A stretch of 32,504 nucleotides of DNA, taken from Rickettsia typhi (GTDB lineage Bacteria > Pseudomonadota > Alphaproteobacteria > Rickettsiales > UBA1997). The stretch is taken from contig CAMDJN010000011.1 in assembly GCA_945900795.1 (NCBI GenBank), positions 1 to 32,504 of the forward strand. The letters run 5' to 3'. A model generated the notes under the pieces. It saw only the letters and a list, made by a program, of their open reading frames with translations, searched no databases and had not been told where the DNA came from. Both the position numbers and the translations under genes were made by a program. Position 1 is the first letter of the stretch, and every line of letters begins with the position of its first letter. This document shows positions 7,208 through 15,753 of the stretch, in pieces.

Positions 7208-8104
7208 TTGATCTTTTTTTATCAGAATCGGAGTAGCATAATGACCAATAATTTTACCATAAGGCTTAATTTTGGATTTAAAAAAACTTCGCACCGCATC
7301 ATCATCTTCGAGATAGAAACCATCAATCTCTATGAGATAAAAAACTATTCCCTCAACCTGATTAAGCTTAGTCGATTTTAGAATTCTTGCCTGCAAATTA
7401 TTTTCCTTCAGCGCTGACAAAATCTGGCCTCTGGAAGTTTCCTTCTCCACCTCAACATAAAATAAAGTTACATCCTCTTTTGATCTCTCAGGCTCCTTTT
7501 GAGCAACCGCTACGAGTTGTATTTGATTATGACTTTTGTCTTCGCTTTGAAATTCAACAAATGGAATTTTGGCAAAAATTTTTAAACCAGATTTATTGTT
7601 CGCAAGACCCATCCACCAGTTCTCATTAGCGTCTCCCTTTCTATTGTGAAAATCAGATTCATTACCAGGAAGTGCAAAAATTCCGATTTGAATTTCTCCC
7701 CTTTCCATTTCAGAAACGATATTGGTAGAACTATCAAAAAGATAGGTTGGAACTATATCACCGTAGTACTCTCTTACAAGATATGTGTAATCAGAAATGG
7801 AATACGGATTGTGAATTGCTATTTTTAGATCCTGCTCTTTTACATTCGCCACTGAGATAATTTTGCGCCAAAGATTTATTACGATTGAATGGGGAATGGA
7901 GTCTCCCACCTTTGCTACCAGAGCCTTTATCATATCAGCCTCTCTGGCAGATTTAATAAAAAAACTCTCATTGTTATTGCGCTTCAGATGAGAAACATCA
8001 TTGATAATTCCCATCCTCTTCTTGAGCAATGAGATTATGCCATCATCAATCTCATCAATCTTATTACGTAAAAGTTGTAAATCTTGCACCTCTTTCGATT
8101 CCAT
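7172..8104 (-). CDS. Chorismate mutase, alphaproteobacterial type with prephenate-dehydratase-like and ACT-like parts
   Basis: Residues ~9-88 are an AroQ chorismate mutase domain (LRNKIDEIDDGIISLLKKRM ... LWRKIISVA) converting chorismate to prephenate in Phe/Tyr synthesis. The middle resembles a degenerate periplasmic-binding/dehydratase fold (EMERGEIQIGIFALP, then WWMGL at ~163-167). The prephenate dehydratase Thr-Arg-Phe catalytic motif is absent, so dehydratase activity is not expected. The C-terminal ~90 residues look like an ACT regulatory domain (FYLIEIDGF ... GHYATPI). The ATG at 8102-8104 is chosen because it precedes the AroQ helix. Upstream sequence is repeat DNA. In many alphaproteobacteria this protein is encoded near metX. 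Here metX is the divergent neighbour. The 3' end overlaps a hairpin. Confidence 0.8.
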   Translation of the reverse strand: MESKEVQDLQLLRNKIDEIDDGIISLLKKRMGIINDVSHLKRNNNESFFIKSAREADMIKALVAKVGDSIPHSIVINLWRKIISVANVKEQDLKIAIHNPYSISDYTYLVREYYGDIVPTYLFDSSTNIVSEMERGEIQIGIFALPGNESDFHNRKGDANENWWMGLANNKSGLKIFAKIPFVEFQSEDKSHNQIQLVAVAQKEPERSKEDVTLFYVEVEKETSRGQILSALKENNLQARILKSTKLNQVEGIVFYLIEIDGFYLEDDDAVRSFFKSKIKPYGKIIGHYATPILIKKDQYIQSRLKPEPL

Positions 8105-8119
8105 ATTTTGGGATAATAC

Positions 8120-8210
8120 ATACCCAACCAACTTCAACATTGATATTGGGTATAAGTTTTTATTTTTACGCAACACTAAGAACCCGTTCAAATTCTTAAA
8201 CTTGAACGGG
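8120..8210 (+). repeat. Modular hairpin repeat, copy D (divergent)
   Basis: Lies between the divergent chorismate mutase gene and metX. Plus-strand order: hairpin ATACCCAA (8120-8127) with TTGGGTAT (8146-8153), then AAGTTTTTATTTTTACGC, a degraded GCAACACTAAG where other copies have GCGACACGAGTCGC, and a hairpin CCCGTTCAA (8183-8191) with TTGAACGGG (8202-8210). It ends 39 bp before metX. If transcription of metX starts upstream, the first hairpin and T-tract would sit in its leader like an attenuator. Confidence 0.55.
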
Positions 8211-8249
8211 CATAAAGTTAAATGTATTTAAACAAATTAGGTCTATTAG

Positions 8250-9392
8250 ATGAAAATCAAGTTGAGTTTTGGCTCGTCATACAACGAGTTCGAAATCGGA
8301 GATATAGTTTTTTTAGCGCAAAATAAACCACTAAAACTCAGTAGTGGCGTTGAAATAAAAAACTTCCCGATCGCTTATCAAACTTACGGTCAGCTTAATT
8401 CCGACAAGTCCAATGCAATCTTAATCTGCCACGCTTTAACAGGTGACCAGTATGCTTCCTCTATTCACCCGATCACAAATAAGAACGGCTGGTGGGATTT
8501 TATGATTGGAAAAGGAGGGCCAATAGATACTTCAAAATTTTTTGTAATTTGCTCCAACATTCTTGGTGGATGCATGGGATCATTCGGTCCGAAATCAGTT
8601 AATGCTACTACAGGCCAAGCCTATGCAACCGATTTTCCAATCGTTACAATCCAAGACATGGTTCAAGCACAGAATCTTCTGATTGAACATTTTGGGATAA
8701 AAAAACTTCATGCCGTAATAGGCGGTTCAACTGGCGGGATGCAGGCCTTGGCATGGTCTACCCTCTATCCGAATAAAGTTGGCTTAGTAATTCCAATTGC
8801 AACTTCCTACCGACATAGTCCACAAAATATTGCATTTCACGAAGTGGGAAGACAGGCTATTTTAGCTGATGAAAATTGGTGTAACGGAGAATATATTGCC
8901 AAAAAGAAATATCCCGCAAAGGGCTTAGCAGTAGCAAGGATGGCAGCCCATATCACATATTTATCGGAGGATGCTTTACAAAAGAAATTCGGACGCAATC
9001 TACAAAACAAAGAAAATTTATCTTTCAGCTTTAGTCAAGATTTCAAAATTGAAAGCTACCTACACCACCAAGGATACAGCTTCGTTGAACGTTTCGATGC
9101 AAATTCATATCTCTACATCACAAAAGCTGTAGATTATTTTGACCTAGAAAAAGATCACAATGGCAGGCTAGCAGATGCATTTAAAGGCTTTGCGAACAAC
9201 GATGGTAAAATTTATCTCATCTCGTTTTCTGACGATTGGTTATTTCCACCATCTGAATCAAAAAAACTTACCCAAGCACTGATTTCATGCGGAATCAATG
9301 TCAGCGCACTTACAATCGATAGCCATGCTGGTCATGATTCTTTTTTATTGGATAGCGCAATTCTCAAAAACACAATTGGCGGCGTGTTATGA
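8250..9392 (+). CDS. metX: Homoserine O-acyltransferase (MetX)
   Basis: Alpha/beta-hydrolase enzyme that acylates the hydroxyl of homoserine (acetyl-CoA in most members, succinyl-CoA in some) for methionine synthesis. Over 380 residues it shows CHALTGDQYA, NILGGCMGSFGP, the nucleophile elbow GGSTGG with Ser160, the acid region SDDWLFP near 327-333 and GHDSFLLD with His362, so the Ser-Asp-His triad is intact. The acyl donor cannot be decided from sequence alone. The ATG overlaps nothing upstream, and its last bases overlap murE by 4 bp (ATGA). In many alphaproteobacteria metX is followed by metW, which is absent here. Confidence 0.92.
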   Translation: MKIKLSFGSSYNEFEIGDIVFLAQNKPLKLSSGVEIKNFPIAYQTYGQLNSDKSNAILICHALTGDQYASSIHPITNKNGWWDFMIGKGGPIDTSKFFVICSNILGGCMGSFGPKSVNATTGQAYATDFPIVTIQDMVQAQNLLIEHFGIKKLHAVIGGSTGGMQALAWSTLYPNKVGLVIPIATSYRHSPQNIAFHEVGRQAILADENWCNGEYIAKKKYPAKGLAVARMAAHITYLSEDALQKKFGRNLQNKENLSFSFSQDFKIESYLHHQGYSFVERFDANSYLYITKAVDYFDLEKDHNGRLADAFKGFANNDGKIYLISFSDDWLFPPSESKKLTQALISCGINVSALTIDSHAGHDSFLLDSAILKNTIGGVL

Positions 9393-10888
9393 AGCTTTCA
9401 GAAATTATCACTAGACTAGGATCAAAAGTTCAGATCTTAGTGGATCTGGAAATCGAAGACATAGAGATAGACTCCCGATTGGTAAAAAAGAATTCAGCCT
9501 TTTTCGCTTTACGTTCGAGATCAAAAAATTCCGATATCGATAATAGAAAAAAATTTATCTCAGACGCAATTGCGAATGGCGCCTCTGTCGTTGTTATCGG
9601 TAATGACATTGATCTCAAAACCATTATTCACGATAAAGATAAGGTTATCATCATCACACTTCCGGATCCATTTCTTTCGCTAACCAATCTATTGCGGATT
9701 TTCTATTCACCACTTCCAAACAACATTTACGCCATCACTGGCACTAACGGAAAAACTTCTACCGCAGAATTTACCAGACAAATTCTGGAATTCTTAGGAA
9801 AAAAATCTGCATCAATTGGAACTCTCGGTATCAATTGCGACGATTCTACAAAACATTTGATACAAAATTCTTCCCTTACAACACCAGACATTGCCTCACT
9901 CTATAAAAATCTTCACATTCTGAAAAAAAACGAAGTGGATGATGTTGCAATCGAGGTAAGCTCCATTGGCTTAGAACAAGAACGTCTCGCCGGTTTATCG
10001 ATCAATGTTGCTGCCTTCACAAATTTGACGCAAGACCATCTGGACTATCATCAAAATATGAAGGAATATTTTCGCTGCAAAATGATACTCTTCGATTCTA
10101 TCTTAGAAAATAAGAGCTCTGCAATACTTAATTCTGACATTAAAGAATTTTCAGAAATCAAAAAAATCTGTTCTGCAAAAAATCATCGCATGATTGAATA
10201 CGGCTTCGCAGCCAATGATTTAAAACTTATAGAAATTACAGAAACTGAAATCGGACAAAAAATTTCTTTTGAATTACAAAGAAAAAAATATCAGTTTGAG
10301 CTTTCAATAAGCGGAAAATTTCAAACCTATAATGCGCTATGCGCCCTTGGTAACGTTATTGCGAACTATCATCTAGAAGCGAGTCAATTAGAAAATTTAC
10401 TACAAAAATTTCCACTCTTAAAATCTGCTAATGGTAGGATGCAGCTAGTTGCAACGCTTCCGAATAATGCAAAAATTTTTATTGATTTTGCCCACTCGCC
10501 AGACGCTCTAGAAAATGTTTTACAGCTGGCAAGACAACTAACAAAAGGAAGAGTTGTGGTACTATTTGGCTGCGGAGGAAATCGCGATTCCAGTAAAAGA
10601 ATGTTGATGGGAAATGTTTCTTGCAAATTTGCAGATCTAGTAATCGTAACCGATGATAATCCACGTCATGAAGATCCAAAATCAATCCGTAAAGAAATTT
10701 TATCCGGATGCACTCCATCTAAAACTTTAGAAATTGCCGACAGAAAAATGGCAATCGCAACAGCAATAAAATCTCTGCAAGCCGATGATGTTCTAGTCTT
10801 AGCGGGAAAGGGTCACGAAAAATATCAAAGTATTGGTGAACAAAGAATTGAATTTGACGAAGAAAAAATAGTGAAATCTTTGTTGTGA
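9389..10888 (+). CDS. murE: UDP-N-acetylmuramoyl-tripeptide synthetase (meso-diaminopimelate-adding)
   Basis: Cytoplasmic Mur ligase adding the third residue to UDP-MurNAc-L-Ala-D-Glu. The 499 residues include the ATP loop TGTNGKTST (117-125), SSIGLEQERL, TNLTQDHLDYH with the central-domain His, and the DNPR box (423-426, followed by HED), which in this family indicates meso-diaminopimelate. GKGHEKYQ near the C terminus is also typical. It overlaps metX by 4 bp, an unusual partner, since murE normally lies in the dcw cluster. Translational coupling with metX is likely. Confidence 0.96.
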   Translation: MKLSEIITRLGSKVQILVDLEIEDIEIDSRLVKKNSAFFALRSRSKNSDIDNRKKFISDAIANGASVVVIGNDIDLKTIIHDKDKVIIITLPDPFLSLTNLLRIFYSPLPNNIYAITGTNGKTSTAEFTRQILEFLGKKSASIGTLGINCDDSTKHLIQNSSLTTPDIASLYKNLHILKKNEVDDVAIEVSSIGLEQERLAGLSINVAAFTNLTQDHLDYHQNMKEYFRCKMILFDSILENKSSAILNSDIKEFSEIKKICSAKNHRMIEYGFAANDLKLIEITETEIGQKISFELQRKKYQFELSISGKFQTYNALCALGNVIANYHLEASQLENLLQKFPLLKSANGRMQLVATLPNNAKIFIDFAHSPDALENVLQLARQLTKGRVVVLFGCGGNRDSSKRMLMGNVSCKFADLVIVTDDNPRHEDPKSIRKEILSGCTPSKTLEIADRKMAIATAIKSLQADDVLVLAGKGHEKYQSIGEQRIEFDEEKIVKSLL

Positions 10889-10958
10889 CTAAAAATTGAA
10901 GAAACAGTTTTTACGATACCTTTAAAATTTTTTTTACAAAATTTTAATTTTATACTTC

Positions 10959-11047
10959 GCCTGTGTGATGGAATTGGTAGACATAACGGACTTAAAATCC
11001 GTGGAGAATCATATCTCTTGCCGGTTCAAGTCCGGCCACAGGTACCA
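10959..11047 (+). tRNA. tRNA-Leu (anticodon UAA), CCA encoded
   Basis: The acceptor stem GCCTGTG (10959-10965) pairs with CACAGGT (11037-11043), with one G-T pair. The anticodon stem ACGGA/TCCGT holds the loop CTTAAAA, giving anticodon TAA for leucine UUA codons. A long variable arm (GAGA/TCTC stem), as in class II tRNAs, and the T arm GCCGG-TTCAAGT-CCGGC follow. A discriminator A and encoded CCA end the gene. It sits between murE and the VirB6-like gene, 44 bp before the latter. Confidence 0.95.
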
Positions 11048-11091
11048 TCCTACTCTTCCTCAAACAACTTTTAGCGTAGGCTCATCTCTCA

Positions 11092-14000
11092 ATGTCTCAG
11101 TTTTGGCAGGAAGTAAAAAAAATAAAACAGCTCCTCCCGGCTTTTCTACTCATCTTTGCCCTCTCCTCTTGCGATGATGGCTGCGTTGCCCCAGACGAAT
11201 TCGATCAAGAAAATACTACCATAGAATCATATCCAGAACATGATGGTGTGTCAGGAACGTATGACGATGAAGTAGGTGGCCAAACAGCCAATTGGCATGA
11301 AACAGACTTGAGGTCAAACGGAAAAAAATTCCTCATCAAAATCAGTGGCGCTTGGACAGCGTGGGGAGGACAAAGCGCAACCAACTCATCTCTAGCGGCT
11401 CTGTCGGAATGTAATCTCTGCGCCAAAAGAGACTACAGGATGGGAAATCCTAGCACTACCACACTACAATCCTCACTAAATTGCATCTGCTTCGACGGTC
11501 AAAAATCAGAACCAGAGATACGTCCAGATGGCCTACCCGATCCCAAGGTCAAGTGCCTCACAAAAGAAGAGCAAGATGATCCGACAAAATGCAGCTGTAC
11601 CAACTTCTTACCCTATATGGAAGGTAGCAACTCCCCCCCCTATACCAACGCAATGGATTACGGCGTTTACTACTTCCCCCTTAATTTTTACGACAAATAC
11701 GGAAAAAAGAAAATAGCACAAAAACAAACAGAGTGTAAATTTACGCGCGGCCTGGGGGCATATATCGGATTATTTGGCAATAGAACTAACAAGCACGAGG
11801 GGTCAATCAGGGCTTACCATTTATTCTCAACCCTTACAGGTTGTGATATTATGCGCGACTCAAACAAAAAATGCACCACCTCCATACAGAATGTTGCCAA
11901 GGGTGGATGCGGCGCTGAGAACCAATCCTATGACGCCTCCTACGTATTCTTCAAAAGCAAAAATGATAAAATTTTCATCAAAGATGATTCTAACAACAAT
12001 GGTGATAATGACCCAAAAGAAAGCATCGCTCAAAACGACAAACCTCACGATATAAATGAAGATGTAAAAGTCACAATTTTCGATCGTTACCACTACGACA
12101 ATTACGGAAAATATCACCTATCATTTCTCAGTGGCGTTGGAAATGCGAAGGATAGAGGATTGTTGGAGTTTATGGTTGACCTGGTCGAAAGCTCAGTTCT
12201 CGGTCGAACCAAGGAAGACGGAACAAGGCAGGTAGGCATCGTTGAGTTCATGTATAAAGCAATCGTAAAAGATACAGGATTCGCCTTCGCCCTAAAAATG
12301 GCGCTCAGCCTATATATCGCATTTTACGGAACAGCTTACACTCTTGGTCTAGCACAAATAAATCAAAAAGAACTGATGTCGAGAGTGCTAAAAATCGGCA
12401 TCGTAATCCTCTTCACCAGTCCTTCCAGCTGGGTTTTTTATAACAATATCGTAGTCGGCCTCTTCAAAGATAGCATGAATGAGGTTGTTCAAATGACCAT
12501 GGATATATCCGATACAAATATCAGCAAAACATCTGACATTCTAGTCACACAGATGGACCGCAACAATGGTATAGGCGAAGCAACAAGATTTTCCTACGTT
12601 GATAAAATCATAAAAAAACTACTCTCCAACGGAACATCCAAAAAAATTCTCGGATTATTTTTTACTGCAAAGGATAGCAGCGCCGGAGGAGATTTTAGGT
12701 TCTTATTTGCATTAATTTATGTCCCCGTCATATACGGCCTAATTCTGTTTTTTATCTGGACGATGCTCAGTGTTGCAACCGTCTATCTCATCAATGTTTT
12801 AAAAATTCTCTTCGCCCTATCTCTAGGTCCAATTTTCATGTGCTTCATGCTATTTAGCAAAACTCAGGACATGTTTAAAAAGTGGATTGCCTTCATGGGC
12901 GCAAGATCTCTGGAAATAGTTTTCCTATTCATTATTTTGTATAATTTCCTCGAGCTCATTAACCGCGCTTTCACAGATATGCTGTTTTTTAGCGCATGCA
13001 CCAATGTCTATAATGTCGGACTGTTCTCAATTAAAGTTATCCAATCCTGTGTTGATAGAGATTTAACCGAATGGATGTCGCAATTTCTAAAGGTTGGAGG
13101 ATTGATCTATTTCACAACCATAATGGTTGGGCTCATTGATCAAATTATTAGCAAACTAATTACCATTGGCGGAGTTGCTCCATCAGGAGATGCTGCAAAA
13201 GGAGAATCTCAGCTATCGCAAGGTATGGCGATGGCCAACTCGATGATGAAGGAAGCATTCGACACCGCTAAAGAGTATGGTAGTCGTGCTGCACACGCTG
13301 CGGGAGTTCCGCTTGCAGCAGGACTCGGAGCGCTGATGAACAAAGCAGGAGAGGCAATTCCATTCCGTGGTCCGCGTGGCTTATTACGAGACAAAATGAT
13401 CAACAATAAAATCAGCAAATATCAGAAAGAGGCAAAAAAGCTGGGTCTTCTTGGTGCAAAAGCCGATGCATTTATCAGAAAAAATGTACATGAATCTCTG
13501 ATGTCAAAATCTAACCGATCTCCAACTAAAGACTCAAAAGGGAACTATATAAAAGAAAAAGAAGGGAAATATCTAAAAGAAGGGCAAGCAAATGGATTGA
13601 AGGATGATGCGCTGAAGGAATATATCAAAAACAGAACTGATAGCGCTGCAATGGCAGTTGATATGTTGGGAGTTACAAGTGACAGCATCAATAACCGACT
13701 CGACAAAGTTTTGATTACAGACCTCCTTGAATCAATCATCGACCAGCAAAAAAAGATATTAGAAGCCTCTTCAGGTTCGCATGGTGAGGTAGCAAGAAAA
13801 CAACTCGAAAAAGAAACGTCTGATGCCATGAAAAATCACGCTGTATCCATCAGCGATATGGATCTAAGAAAACTCATGGATAAAAAATCTACCCAAAGAC
13901 TCTTGGATAGAAAATCACGACGACATGATCAAAAAAACGCTGACAAGAATTTAAAAACTGAACAAGAGGAAGATGCTTATCTAGAATATTTATATAATGA

Positions 14001-14769
14001 AGGCATAAAGGAGAGAGGACAATCTCTTGCCACAAAGGGTTTACGAGGCTTAGGAAAAACTATCAAAAGAGCACGCTTCGCTGGCAAAACACTGTCTGCC
14101 GATGAAGCAGCTGAAAGATTCGTAGAAAGAGTAGCGTTTAATAAAGCGCTAAAAAACGGTAAATCTGAAGAAGATGCTAGAAAAGAAGGGCGCGATGCTA
14201 AAGATGGAACAAAAGTACAAGATCGCCAAAAAGAGGCAATAGCAAGAAACGATAAAAGAAGGGAGGATATAAAAAAGGCAGCAACTGCTGATGCTCTCGC
14301 TGCTACCGCAGAAGAAATGATTGCCAGATCACCGGATAAGGCAGTAAATATAAGCAGGGCTCACGAAGAGATACTGTCAGCCCAGGCCAAATCAGAAAAC
14401 CTTCAAGCTCGATCACCTCTAGCAAAACTCATGATGATAGAAGCTGATGTGAAATTGCAAACAGCGGACTTGAGCTTAAAAGCTAGCAGTCCTTTCCTCA
14501 CGACAGCAGTCGCAGCGAAGGACTCAACGAACCAAGCCGAACTCGACAAGCTAACAATTGAGAAACGAAGCACTGACTCAATGCTCAGAGTTGCAAACTT
14601 TGCAAAGGCAATGAAGGCAGCAGAACTTAAAACACTCTCTCCTACGGATCCAGCCAGCATTAGCAAGATTGCGGCAATTGAGACAGAAATATCACTACTA
14701 GACAATGACATTAAAGGTTATGCGACAAAATCAGGCACTCTTGATGGTTCGATGAAGACTTTCACATAG
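11092..14769 (+). CDS. Very large VirB6/TrbL-like type IV secretion protein with lipoprotein-type N terminus
   Basis: VirB6 proteins are polytopic inner-membrane parts of the type IV secretion channel. This 1225-residue protein starts with a signal peptide and lipobox-like LSSC (Cys near residue 27). Residues ~30-390 are an exported Cys-rich region (NLCAK, NCICFDG, KCSCTN) with SNGKKFLIKISGAW, a stretch like that in Rickettsiales VirB6 paralogues. Hydrophobic segments at ~395-417, 429-452, 538-600, 605-625 and 663-690 form the VirB6 core. The remaining ~500 residues are charged, Ala/Lys-rich and probably coiled coil. Ordinary VirB6 is about 300 residues. Extended paralogues are characteristic of Rickettsiales. 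No other secretion gene is in the window. It is convergent with cobS, 9 bp apart. Confidence 0.8.
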   Translation: MSQFWQEVKKIKQLLPAFLLIFALSSCDDGCVAPDEFDQENTTIESYPEHDGVSGTYDDEVGGQTANWHETDLRSNGKKFLIKISGAWTAWGGQSATNSSLAALSECNLCAKRDYRMGNPSTTTLQSSLNCICFDGQKSEPEIRPDGLPDPKVKCLTKEEQDDPTKCSCTNFLPYMEGSNSPPYTNAMDYGVYYFPLNFYDKYGKKKIAQKQTECKFTRGLGAYIGLFGNRTNKHEGSIRAYHLFSTLTGCDIMRDSNKKCTTSIQNVAKGGCGAENQSYDASYVFFKSKNDKIFIKDDSNNNGDNDPKESIAQNDKPHDINEDVKVTIFDRYHYDNYGKYHLSFLSGVGNAKDRGLLEFMVDLVESSVLGRTKEDGTRQVGIVEFMYKAIVKDTGFAFALKMALSLYIAFYGTAYTLGLAQINQKELMSRVLKIGIVILFTSPSSWVFYNNIVVGLFKDSMNEVVQMTMDISDTNISKTSDILVTQMDRNNGIGEATRFSYVDKIIKKLLSNGTSKKILGLFFTAKDSSAGGDFRFLFALIYVPVIYGLILFFIWTMLSVATVYLINVLKILFALSLGPIFMCFMLFSKTQDMFKKWIAFMGARSLEIVFLFIILYNFLELINRAFTDMLFFSACTNVYNVGLFSIKVIQSCVDRDLTEWMSQFLKVGGLIYFTTIMVGLIDQIISKLITIGGVAPSGDAAKGESQLSQGMAMANSMMKEAFDTAKEYGSRAAHAAGVPLAAGLGALMNKAGEAIPFRGPRGLLRDKMINNKISKYQKEAKKLGLLGAKADAFIRKNVHESLMSKSNRSPTKDSKGNYIKEKEGKYLKEGQANGLKDDALKEYIKNRTDSAAMAVDMLGVTSDSINNRLDKVLITDLLESIIDQQKKILEASSGSHGEVARKQLEKETSDAMKNHAVSISDMDLRKLMDKKSTQRLLDRKSRRHDQKNADKNLKTEQEEDAYLEYLYNEGIKERGQSLATKGLRGLGKTIKRARFAGKTLSADEAAERFVERVAFNKALKNGKSEEDARKEGRDAKDGTKVQDRQKEAIARNDKRREDIKKAATADALAATAEEMIARSPDKAVNISRAHEEILSAQAKSENLQARSPLAKLMMIEADVKLQTADLSLKASSPFLTTAVAAKDSTNQAELDKLTIEKRSTDSMLRVANFAKAMKAAELKTLSPTDPASISKIAAIETEISLLDNDIKGYATKSGTLDGSMKTFT

Positions 14770-14778
14770 AAGGTTCTT

Positions 14779-15678
14779 TTACCCAAACACTCTCTGATAA
14801 AATTCTCTAATAATCACCCTCTCCTCATCAATTACTTTATTCCCAAAACTTAAGGTAAAAGCGGTCTCAATCGAATTAAAAATTTCGATATTTCTTCCCC
14901 ACGAAATTAAAGTTCTCAGTGAAATTAGGTTTGAAATATCACCATTTTTGAAGGCTTCACGGCTCAGATTTGCCATTCTGATCATCATTTTACAATCATC
15001 CGGTTTTAGCTTCGGAAGTTTTTTTAACAAAATTTCCAATTCATATTCCTCACCTAAATAATTCAGTGAAGCCACAATATTCCAACGATCCATCTGGGCC
15101 TGATTAATCAGATTTGTTCCGTGATAGATTCCTAAATCATCACCAGCTCCAAGAGTATTCGATGTTGCAAAGAGGCGGAAATATTTACTTGGAGAGATGA
15201 TTTCATTTTCTTCAAACAACGCAAATTTCCCTTCTTCTTCAAGTAATCTTTGAATTACAAAAGCTACGTCGGTCTTGATCGCATCATACTCGTCGAGCAC
15301 AAGAGCGATGTTGTTTCTAAGCGCGAAAGGTAAAACACCCTCCTTAAACTCTGTAACCTGTTTGTCATTTTTAAGCGTGATTACATCTTTTCCAACAAGA
15401 TCGAGACGGGTAATTTGTGAATCGAAATTAACCCGCAAACACGGCCAATTAAGACGTGCAGCAACTTGCTCAATATGGGTTGATTTACCTGTGCCATGCA
15501 TTCCCTGGATCAACACACGTTGATTAAAAACAAATCCCGCAAGAATTGCTAAGGTAGTTTTTTGATCGAAAAGGTAGGAACGATCTATTTCTGGAACATA
15601 TTGTGACTTTTCCTTAAAGGCCTCTACTTCAAAATCGCAGGCAATTCCAAAAACTTTTTTACAATCGATTTTTTTCAT
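14779..15678 (-). CDS. cobS: CobS-like AAA+ ATPase
   Basis: MoxR/CobS-type AAA+ ATPase, about 300 residues. It has Walker A GMHGTGKST (59-67), Walker B ALVLDEYD (Asp129-Glu130) and the sensor segment LFATSNT, followed by NQAQMDRWNI, all typical of CobS. Classical CobS works with CobT and CobN to insert cobalt into hydrogenobyrinate diamide. No cobT, cobN or other cobalamin gene is visible here, and many alphaproteobacteria keep cobS/cobT-like genes without the pathway, so the substrate is uncertain. It is the last gene of the gshA operon. Its start region is repeated four times upstream. Confidence 0.8.
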   Translation of the reverse strand: MKKIDCKKVFGIACDFEVEAFKEKSQYVPEIDRSYLFDQKTTLAILAGFVFNQRVLIQGMHGTGKSTHIEQVAARLNWPCLRVNFDSQITRLDLVGKDVITLKNDKQVTEFKEGVLPFALRNNIALVLDEYDAIKTDVAFVIQRLLEEEGKFALFEENEIISPSKYFRLFATSNTLGAGDDLGIYHGTNLINQAQMDRWNIVASLNYLGEEYELEILLKKLPKLKPDDCKMMIRMANLSREAFKNGDISNLISLRTLISWGRNIEIFNSIETAFTLSFGNKVIDEERVIIREFYQRVFG

Positions 15679-15753
15679 AATTCCTGGCGATTTTTTTCAT
15701 AACTCTTGGCGATTTTTTTCATAATTCCTGGAGATTTTTTTTATAATTTTTGG
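15666..15753 (-). repeat. Four tandem 22-bp copies of the cobS ribosome-binding/start region
   Basis: Copies at 15666-15687, 15688-15709, 15710-15731 and 15732-15753. On the minus strand each complete copy reads like CCAGGAATTATGAAAAAAAT, so it carries a Shine-Dalgarno-like AGGA about 6 bases before ATG. The copy nearest the gene supplies the real cobS start. Copy 2 has CAAGAGTT instead of CCAGGAATT. The copy furthest upstream has ATA instead of ATG and contains the ribBA stop codon. As 22 is not a multiple of 3, upstream ATGs run into early stops and do not extend CobS. Confidence 0.85.

Noticed and set aside
8105..8191. Longer start (TTG at 8191) for the chorismate mutase gene
   Set aside because: The added 29 residues come from palindromic repeat DNA and precede the AroQ helix; the ATG at 8104 fits the family. 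Kept only as a finding.
11860..12117. Antisense hydrophobic frames within the VirB6-like gene
   Set aside because: They are shadows of the Asn/Asp/Lys-rich coding strand, with no start signals or motifs.
15666..15753. Tandem 22-bp repeats as a CRISPR array
   Set aside because: Units are directly adjacent with no spacers, and they carry the cobS start.
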